A program made the position numbers and the translations under genes. Positions 58,798 to 64,000 of a stretch of DNA of 64,000 nt are shown in pieces. The DNA is taken from positions 21,704-85,703 of the forward strand of contig NZ_JALEGS010000073.1 of the NCBI RefSeq assembly GCF_022763345.1, written 5' to 3'. Source of the DNA: Phaeodactylibacter sp. GTDB lineage: Bacteria > Bacteroidota > Bacteroidia > Chitinophagales > Saprospiraceae. The notes beneath the pieces were generated by a model that ran no database searches, was not told where the DNA came from, and saw only the letters and a list, made by a program, of their open reading frames with translations. Position 1 is the first letter of the stretch, and each line of letters starts with the position of its first letter.

Positions 58798-60066
58798 TTA
58801 ACGCACAATCAGTTTTTCCCGCTCGGGCCCGGTAGAAACCATGGATATCCTCACATTCAGCTGCTGCTCAATGTAAGCGATATAGTCCTTAGCAGCCTCT
58901 GGCAGCGCATCGAAGTCCTTTATGCCATCGAGCGTTACCTTCCAACCTTTTTTGGACTCAAAGATGGGCTCCAATTCCTGGTCACAAATATCGTAGGGCA
59001 GCGCCTGCGTTTCCATTCCGTCAATTTTGTAGGCAACAGCGGCACTGATCTCCTCAAAAACATTCAGGACATCAATTTTTGTCATAACCAGCTGAGTAAC
59101 GCCATTGACCATGATGGTGTAGCGGAGCTGAGGCAGGTCAATCCAGCCACAGCGCCGTGGGCGGCCGGTGGTCGCGCCAAATTCACCGCCTTCTGCCCGA
59201 AGCCGTTCGCCGGTCTCATCGTGCAGCTCGGTAGGGAAAGGACCTGAGCCTACCCGGGTACAGTATGCTTTGGTGATGCCAATGACTTCGCCAATTTGGC
59301 TGGGTGCAACGCCTAAGCCCGTGCATACGCCGGCAGAAATGGTATTAGAAGAGGTCACGAAAGGATAGGTGCCGTAGTCGATATCCAGCATAGAGCCCTG
59401 CGCACCTTCGGCCAGAATTTTCTTACCCGATTTCAGTGCTTCGTTGATATAGTATTCCCCTTCCACCATTTGCAAGGCACGCAATTCATTCAGGCACTCC
59501 ATCCACCGGGCTTCTTCCGCCTCCAGATCGAAATCAACCGGAGGGTAAATCTCAAGCAGGCTGAGGTGCTTCTCCTTAAGCGCAAGATAACGCTCCATAA
59601 AGTTGGTGCGCGCAATATCACCCGCCCGCAAGCCATTGCGGCCTGTTTTATCCATGTAAGTAGGCCCAATACCTTTCAGGGTGGAACCAATTTTCGCTTT
59701 CCCTTTGGCATTTTCGGAAGCCGCATCCAGCAGACGGTGCGTGGGTAAAATCAAATGGGCTTTTTTCGATACCAGCAAGCGGTCTTTGAAGCTAACGCCA
59801 GCACCCCGGAGCTTATCCAGTTCTTTAGACAGCGTAATTGGATCAATGACAACACCGTTGCCGATCAGGTTTTTTTGTTCCGTACGGAAGATACCGGAAG
59901 GAATCGTATGCAGTACGAACTTTTTTCCGTCAAACTTCAGGGTATGCCCCGCATTGGGCCCGCCCTGAAAGCGCGCTACTATATCATAATCGGAAGCCAG
60001 GTAATCAACAATTTTTCCTTTTCCCTCATCGCCCCATTGCAGACCGAGGATTACGTCAATCGCCAT
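58798..60066 (-). CDS. purA: adenylosuccinate synthase
   Basis: A 422-residue enzyme that joins IMP and aspartate with GTP to form adenylosuccinate. The phosphate loop is in VILGLQWGDEGKGKIVDYL at residues 5-22, with the active-site region NAGHTL and HTIPSG; further motifs are GIGPTYMDKTGRNGLR, LAEGAQGSMLDIDYGTYPFVTSSNT, and the conserved GRPRRCGWIDL. Length is standard. It is a single gene on the minus strand, separated from the STAS gene by 153 bp that contain two hairpins. Confidence 0.97.
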   Translation of the reverse strand: MAIDVILGLQWGDEGKGKIVDYLASDYDIVARFQGGPNAGHTLKFDGKKFVLHTIPSGIFRTEQKNLIGNGVVIDPITLSKELDKLRGAGVSFKDRLLVSKKAHLILPTHRLLDAASENAKGKAKIGSTLKGIGPTYMDKTGRNGLRAGDIARTNFMERYLALKEKHLSLLEIYPPVDFDLEAEEARWMECLNELRALQMVEGEYYINEALKSGKKILAEGAQGSMLDIDYGTYPFVTSSNTISAGVCTGLGVAPSQIGEVIGITKAYCTRVGSGPFPTELHDETGERLRAEGGEFGATTGRPRRCGWIDLPQLRYTIMVNGVTQLVMTKIDVLNVFEEISAAVAYKIDGMETQALPYDICDQELEPIFESKKGWKVTLDGIKDFDALPEAAKDYIAYIEQQLNVRISMVSTGPEREKLIVR

Positions 60067-60148
60067 TTTGTTTTGATTTAGAAACCCGGCTGTCTCTTAC
60101 TTAGTGGCCGGGAAAGTGTCGTTTTGTACAAAGGGAGCAAATTAACAA

Positions 60149-60202
60149 AACCTGACGGAATACCAGTATCCGACAGGTTGAATAATCCTAAGATTTCTTA
60201 GG
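60149..60202 (-). terminator. double hairpin after the rel-fur-STAS operon
   Basis: First hairpin: aacctg (60149-60154) pairs with caggtt (60174-60179), with an extra gga/tcc stem inside; second: cctaag (60187-60192) and cttagg (60197-60202) perfectly around ATTT. Both lie between the STAS stop (60220) and the purA start (60066). On the minus strand the first ends in a GTTTTGTT tract, so it probably terminates the operon. Confidence 0.6.
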
Positions 60203-60219
60203 TTATGGTAGAGCGGAAT

Positions 60220-60567
60220 TCAGTTTTGCCGCACTTCCTGCAGTGCTTGCTCTACAGAAGTACTCATAACGAACATCGGGGTCAGCTTGGTCATATCCAG
60301 CAAGCTCTTGACTTTTTCAGAGACATTTGCCACGACCAGCCCACCGCCACTTTCCGTAGAACGTGCCCGCATCGTGAGGAGGAAGTTGAGCCCTACGCTA
60401 TTCATATATTCTATAGCAGCAAGGTCTACCACGAAGGAGGCGTACCCCTCGCGCAACTTGTGCTCTACCGCTTTTATGATCTCGCGGTTAGCATGCTCAC
60501 TCAGCAAATCCTTAATTTGAAGTACCTGTATGCCGTCTTTTTCGGCAAGGGAGTAGTTTAGGTTCAT
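60220..60567 (-). CDS. STAS-domain anti-sigma factor antagonist
   Basis: A 115-residue protein of the SpoIIAA/STAS fold. The central segment VVDLAAIEYMNSVGLNFLL holds the candidate phosphoserine S57 (in N-S-V-G rather than the usual D-S-S-G). Such proteins bind anti-sigma factors or partner kinases when unphosphorylated; neither partner is visible nearby. It lies 17 bp after fur and is the last gene of the rel-fur-STAS transcript. The DS to NS change weakens but does not rule out phospho-regulation. Confidence 0.85.
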   Translation of the reverse strand: MNLNYSLAEKDGIQVLQIKDLLSEHANREIIKAVEHKLREGYASFVVDLAAIEYMNSVGLNFLLTMRARSTESGGGLVVANVSEKVKSLLDMTKLTPMFVMSTSVEQALQEVRQN

Positions 60568-60584
60568 GGGTGCAGTAGTGTTAC

Positions 60585-61085
60585 TTACGATTTGGCAGCC
60601 TCAGCGTCCGCCTTTACGCCAGCAGTCCGGGGGCAGGCACCATCGCACTGCCCGTAGAGGTTTAGAGAGTGGTGGGTAATATTGAACTTTAACAGTTCTC
60701 CCATCATACTCTTGATCTGCTGAATACGCGGGTCGCAAAATTCAAGGACCTTACCACAATCAACGCAGATCAGGTGATCGTGTTGTTTGTAGCCGTAAGA
60801 CTTCTCGTACTGCGCCAGGTTTTTGCCAAACTGATGCTTTTTTACCAGATCGCAATTGACCAGCAGTTCAAGGGTGTTGTAGACCGTTGCCCGGCTCACC
60901 CGGTAATTTTGGTTTTTCATGTGGATGTAGAGCGCTTCTGCATCGAAGTGGTCTGTCCGCTTGTAGATTTCTTCCAAAATCGCAAAGCGCTCCGGTGTCT
61001 TCCGGAAGTTGTTCTTCTCAAGGTGGGAGGCAAAAATATTTTTGACCTCTTTAATGATTTCCTCTTGTGTTCTGCCCGCGCTCAT
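60585..61085 (-). CDS. Fur-family transcriptional regulator
   Basis: A 166-residue metalloregulator. The winged-helix segment has VSRATVYNTLELLV, and the metal-binding domain shows HDHLICVDC (C107, C110), CDPRIQQIK, and a second CxxxC pair (C147, C151) near the end, so the structural zinc site is present. Fur, Zur and PerR cannot be told apart by eye. It sits 19 bp after the rel gene and 17 bp before the STAS gene. It could link metal or peroxide state to the stringent response unit. Its own DNA site is not recognised. Confidence 0.92.
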   Translation of the reverse strand: MSAGRTQEEIIKEVKNIFASHLEKNNFRKTPERFAILEEIYKRTDHFDAEALYIHMKNQNYRVSRATVYNTLELLVNCDLVKKHQFGKNLAQYEKSYGYKQHDHLICVDCGKVLEFCDPRIQQIKSMMGELLKFNITHHSLNLYGQCDGACPRTAGVKADAEAAKS

Positions 61086-61104
61086 ATCCAGGTACTTGTT
61101 AAAA

Positions 61105-63339
61105 TTAATCTATCCTAGTAACAGTAGAGATGTTATCTAAGTTCTTGAGCCCCTGAATCGCCATATAAAGCTGGTCCGTATTTTTCACCAGCAGGCTAAT
61201 CTGCCCGGTGAAATAGCCTTCATTCCCTTCGATACTAAAGGAACGAATATTGAGCCCCAAATTGGTGGAAATACTGTGCGTGAGCCGCTCTATCACGCCC
61301 GGCCCATCGTCGATACCGGTGATTTTCAGATTGACCACAAATGTGGAATTGGTGGTAGACACCCATTCGGCTTTCATGACCCGATAGCCGTAGTGCGCGA
61401 TCAAATTGGTCGCATTCGGGCAATTGGAACGGTGAATTTTCAACCCGGCATTAGCCGTCAGGTAGGCAAAGATGGCATCGCCCTGCACCGGATTGCAACA
61501 ACTGGCGAAAGAGTAATCAAAACGCTCCGCCGGCTCTCCATTGATCAGCAGGCGCGGTTTATCCGTAATTTTCTGGCGGCGGCGCTTGGGCACATCTTCC
61601 GGTGCGCGTTCGGCTTCCACCGGTTCTTCGGGGCGCTCTACCAAATGGCGGGAGCCATCGTTGTAAACATCGACCTGATGCGTCTTCAGTATATCGTTAA
61701 CATTCAGTTCTCCGGTCGCAATAGCAAAATAAAGGTCTACATGTGAGGTCGTGTCATAAAACTTGACGAGCTGCTCCACCGACTCTTCATAGTCCACCTT
61801 CAGAGGCTTTAGCTTGCGCTCCAGCGCTTCCCGGCCGACTTCTCCCTGACGGCGGCGCTCCTCTTTCATGGCAGAGCGGATTTTTGCGCGGGCTTTGCCG
61901 GTCGTCACCATTTTCAGCCAGTCCTCTGTGGGGTGCTGTTTCTTATTGGTAATGACCTCCAGCTGATCCCCGTTACGCAATTCGTAACCCATAGGCACAA
62001 TGCGGTTATTCACCCGCACCGCCTGGCAATGGTAGCCCACATCGGAATGAATGCCAAAGGCAAAATCAAGGGCAGTTGCGCCTTTCGGCAAAATGCGCAT
62101 GTCTCCTTTGGGCGTGTAGACAAATACCTCCTCGTTGAAGAGGTTATTGGATTTAAAGTCGCCCAAAAATTCAACAGCGTCCGTTTGCGGGTCTTCCAGA
62201 ATTTCCCGAACGCTATCCAGCCAGCGCTCATAGAGGTCGGGGTTCCTGGACACCCCCTTGTACTTCCAGTGCGCAGCAAATCCACGCTCGGCAATTTCAT
62301 CCATGCGTACCGAGCGGATCTGCACTTCCACAAAGCGCCCCTGTGGCCCGATAACGGTGGTATGTAAGGATTCGTACCCGTTGGACTTGGGCGTAGTTAT
62401 CCAGTCTTTGAGCCGTTCCGGGATAGGCGTGTGCACATCCGTCACGATGCTGTAAATCTGCCAGCAGATCAAGCGTTCCTGCTCAATTGGTACATCTACA
62501 ATGATGCGGACGGCGAAGAGGTCATATATTTCCTCAAAGGGGACATTCTTTTTCTTGATCTTATTCCAAATAGAGTAAATGGACTTAGCACGCCCCACGA
62601 TTTCGTAGGGGACGTTAAGTTCATTCAGCTTTTGGCGCAGCGGCTCAATAAAAGCGGAAATATAGGCTTCTCTTGAGCGCTTGGTTTCTGCCAGTTTACG
62701 GGCAATCTCACGGTAGTCGTCCGGGTCTGTAATTTTCATACAGAGGTCGAGGTACTCCGTCTTGATGTTGTAAAGCCCCAGCCGGTGCGCCAAAGGGGCA
62801 TAAACGTAACTTGTCTCCGCAGCAATCTTCAGCTGCTTATGCCGGGGCATAGCACCAAGGGTACGCATGTTGTGCAGCCGGTCTGCCATTTTGATGAGCA
62901 CCACCCGCACATCATCCACCAGTGTGCTGAGCACTTTACGGAAGTTCTCTGCCTGCGGGCTCTCCGCATTGTAGGCGCTATCCAGCTTGGTAAGGCCATC
63001 CACAATTTTGGCAATGCGGGTCCCAAATTGCTCCCGGATATCCTCCAGTGTCACCTCTGTGTCCTCCACAACATCATGCAAAAGGGCACAGATGATAGCA
63101 GTAGGCCCAAGCCCGATCTCATCAGCACAAATCTTGGCCACCGCAATAGGATGCAAGATGTAAGGCTCTCCTGACTTCCGACGCTGGGCAGCATGAGCCT
63201 GCACCGCCAGTTCATAGGCAGCCCGGATGTTTACCCGGTCCTCTTCGTAAACATCTGACTTGATAGACCGGAGCAAATCGCGGTATGCACTCTGAATGAG
63301 CTGCCTTTCTTCGTTGTTTTCGATCAATACCTCTGCCAT
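61105..63339 (-). CDS. rel: bifunctional (p)ppGpp synthetase/hydrolase (RelA/SpoT family)
   Basis: A 744-residue long RSH enzyme. The HD hydrolase domain (about 45-200) has H63 and H88-D89 in ALLHDVVEDT, intact. The synthetase domain (about 230-390) has EEIYDLFAVRIIVD and RLKDWITTPKSNGYESLHT; the RxKD signature is that of bifunctional enzymes. A TGS domain (about 400-465, VYTPKGDMRILPKGATALDFAFGIHSDVG), a helical and zinc-finger region (FASCCNPVQGDAIFAYL) and an ACT domain (about 665-744) follow. It makes and degrades (p)ppGpp on starvation. It is first in the rel-fur-STAS operon with a long upstream region. Confidence 0.95.
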   Translation of the reverse strand: MAEVLIENNEERQLIQSAYRDLLRSIKSDVYEEDRVNIRAAYELAVQAHAAQRRKSGEPYILHPIAVAKICADEIGLGPTAIICALLHDVVEDTEVTLEDIREQFGTRIAKIVDGLTKLDSAYNAESPQAENFRKVLSTLVDDVRVVLIKMADRLHNMRTLGAMPRHKQLKIAAETSYVYAPLAHRLGLYNIKTEYLDLCMKITDPDDYREIARKLAETKRSREAYISAFIEPLRQKLNELNVPYEIVGRAKSIYSIWNKIKKKNVPFEEIYDLFAVRIIVDVPIEQERLICWQIYSIVTDVHTPIPERLKDWITTPKSNGYESLHTTVIGPQGRFVEVQIRSVRMDEIAERGFAAHWKYKGVSRNPDLYERWLDSVREILEDPQTDAVEFLGDFKSNNLFNEEVFVYTPKGDMRILPKGATALDFAFGIHSDVGYHCQAVRVNNRIVPMGYELRNGDQLEVITNKKQHPTEDWLKMVTTGKARAKIRSAMKEERRRQGEVGREALERKLKPLKVDYEESVEQLVKFYDTTSHVDLYFAIATGELNVNDILKTHQVDVYNDGSRHLVERPEEPVEAERAPEDVPKRRRQKITDKPRLLINGEPAERFDYSFASCCNPVQGDAIFAYLTANAGLKIHRSNCPNATNLIAHYGYRVMKAEWVSTTNSTFVVNLKITGIDDGPGVIERLTHSISTNLGLNIRSFSIEGNEGYFTGQISLLVKNTDQLYMAIQGLKNLDNISTVTRID

Positions 63340-63857
63340 AATCTTGTGTGTCCTGCTGGATTAGTAATTTGTTAGTTCACGAGTACAGATTTGCTGATTA
63401 ATAAAGTTGCCTTAATAGAACGTATAGGCAATGCCTATTGTCCACTCTTGGCGCTGACTTTCACAAATATTTAATATTCAACGACATACAAAAGAAAACG
63501 TTTCATTATTCCAGCCAATAAATCGTCTTTTATTGGTGCAGTTGATTCAGTTAGAGCATGCCGTTGCTGCCGCTTTAGGCTGAAAAGGTGGATAGGGTTG
63601 TTTTGGGAAGGAGCAATCACTATAGCCGCTGCTTTTGCAGCCTTTTTACAAATCTAACAAAAAGAATTTCGATTCCAACATACTTTTCGGCCTGCCTGCC
63701 TTGCCGATAACAACCTGATACCTTCAATTTTATTTTTTTACGCTTCAGGTAGCAGAATCTGAACAAAAACCTTATCTTTGCCGCTCATTTAATGAGATGT
63801 GGCAACTCACAGTCGCTAAACGTAGCGTTGAATCCTGCTGAGCAGCCAATCTTCCAA
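63340..63857. promoter_or_regulatory. 518-bp region between rel and tRNA-Leu with several palindromes
   Basis: No convincing coding ORF is seen. Sequence features: a palindrome ataggca-a-tgcctat (63424-63438); a perfect 8-bp hairpin ccaataaa/tttattgg (63515-63536); a terminator-like hairpin gctgc/gcagc with a CTTTTT tail (63628-63647, plus-strand orientation); a minus-strand -7 candidate TAGATTTG (63656 to 63649) for rel with a leader of about 310 nt; and a plus-strand -7 TATCTTTG (63773-63780) for the tRNA. Confidence 0.5.
63773..63780 (+). promoter_or_regulatory. -7 promoter element of tRNA-Leu
   Basis: tatctttg matches TAnnTTTG exactly, 77 nt before the mature tRNA 5' end. A TTG -33 at consensus spacing is not apparent. 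Confidence 0.5.
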
Positions 63858-63939
63858 GCGGGTGTGGCGAAATTGGTAGACGCGCTAGACTTAGGATCTA
63901 GTGCTTAACGGCGTGGGGGTTCGAGTCCCTCCACCCGCA
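63858..63939 (+). tRNA. tRNA-Leu (anticodon UAG)
   Basis: The 82-nt cloverleaf has acceptor stem gcgggtg/cacccgc, D-loop with AATTGGTAGAC, anticodon stem ctaga/tctag around loop CTTAGGA (anticodon TAG at 63892-63894), a long variable arm (63902-63914) typical of leucine tRNAs, and a T-stem and loop GGGGG-TTCGAGT-CCCTC. The discriminator base is A; no CCA is encoded. Confidence 0.97.
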
Positions 63940-64000
63940 CAAGGAAAACATAAGGCAGGTGGAGGGGCGAGAAGTCTATCCCGGTCTCCTATGACATAGG

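Overview
The window is chromosomal DNA from a moderately GC-rich member of the Bacteroidota, most likely a marine saprospirian (Lewinella/Phaeodactylibacter-like). The clues are three proteins with type IX secretion (T9SS) C-terminal sorting domains, many TAnnTTTG-type -7 promoter elements instead of E. coli-type -10 boxes, A/C-rich leaders in place of Shine-Dalgarno sites, a class-wide set of families (choice-of-anchor B, LytTR/LytS, BlaR1-type M56, Porin_10, PdeM plus ligase-associated helicase) and a tRNA-Leu without an encoded CCA. The species assignment is inference. No phage, insertion sequence, CRISPR array or rRNA operon was seen; most of the window is ordinary chromosomal core and envelope gene content.

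Layout. 1-2205 is the 3' part of a BNR/sortilin-type beta-propeller gene cut by the window edge. 2395-9004 is a signalling block on the minus strand: a LytS/LytTR pair with a co-transcribed secreted protein, a TPR histidine kinase, and a BlaI/M56 pair whose M56 sensor carries GldM-like C-terminal domains and whose repressor gene is preceded by two perfect-arm BlaI-type operators. 9236-12301 is a plus-strand operon of an HdeD-like membrane protein, a soluble histidine kinase and an NtrC-type sigma-54 activator. 12466-20944 holds mtfA, a lipoprotein hydrolase, outer-membrane barrels, a cysteine-motif lipoprotein, a 2Fe-2S ferredoxin and a T9SS-exported choice-of-anchor B protein.

21016-26583 holds a muropeptide-recycling pair (dipeptide epimerase and serine hydrolase), an Rpn-type PD-(D/E)XK nuclease gene with an in-frame 12-bp tandem repeat, sdaA and a bifunctional-nuclease family gene. 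26580-31053 has the DNA-repair genes pdeM and the ligase-associated helicase, separated by a T9SS-exported esterase. 31105-42191 has an NhaC antiporter, a PBP4 peptidase, a beta-lactamase-family protein with a leftover GH3 C-terminal domain, sucB, an SdiA-regulated-type lipoprotein, an outer-membrane protein, and gyrB followed by a diverged second copy of its own 3' end.

42323-48079 is a six-gene minus-strand operon (TetR regulator, LolA-like periplasmic carrier, two FtsX-type permeases, LolD-like ATPase, outer-membrane barrel) that looks like a complete cross-envelope transport route for an unidentified lipidic or hydrophobic cargo. 48360-58788 holds metF, two secreted peptidases, fahA, a second PBP4 and a lipoprotein methyltransferase. 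58798-63339 holds purA and a rel-fur-STAS stress operon; a long leader region with several palindromes separates rel from tRNA-Leu(UAG).

The strongest candidates for something new are the M56-GldM fusion with its BlaI operators (7024-9047) and the LolA-like/LolCDE-like/barrel operon (42323-48079). Homology statements are recognition from sequence without database searches; promoters and terminators are read by eye.
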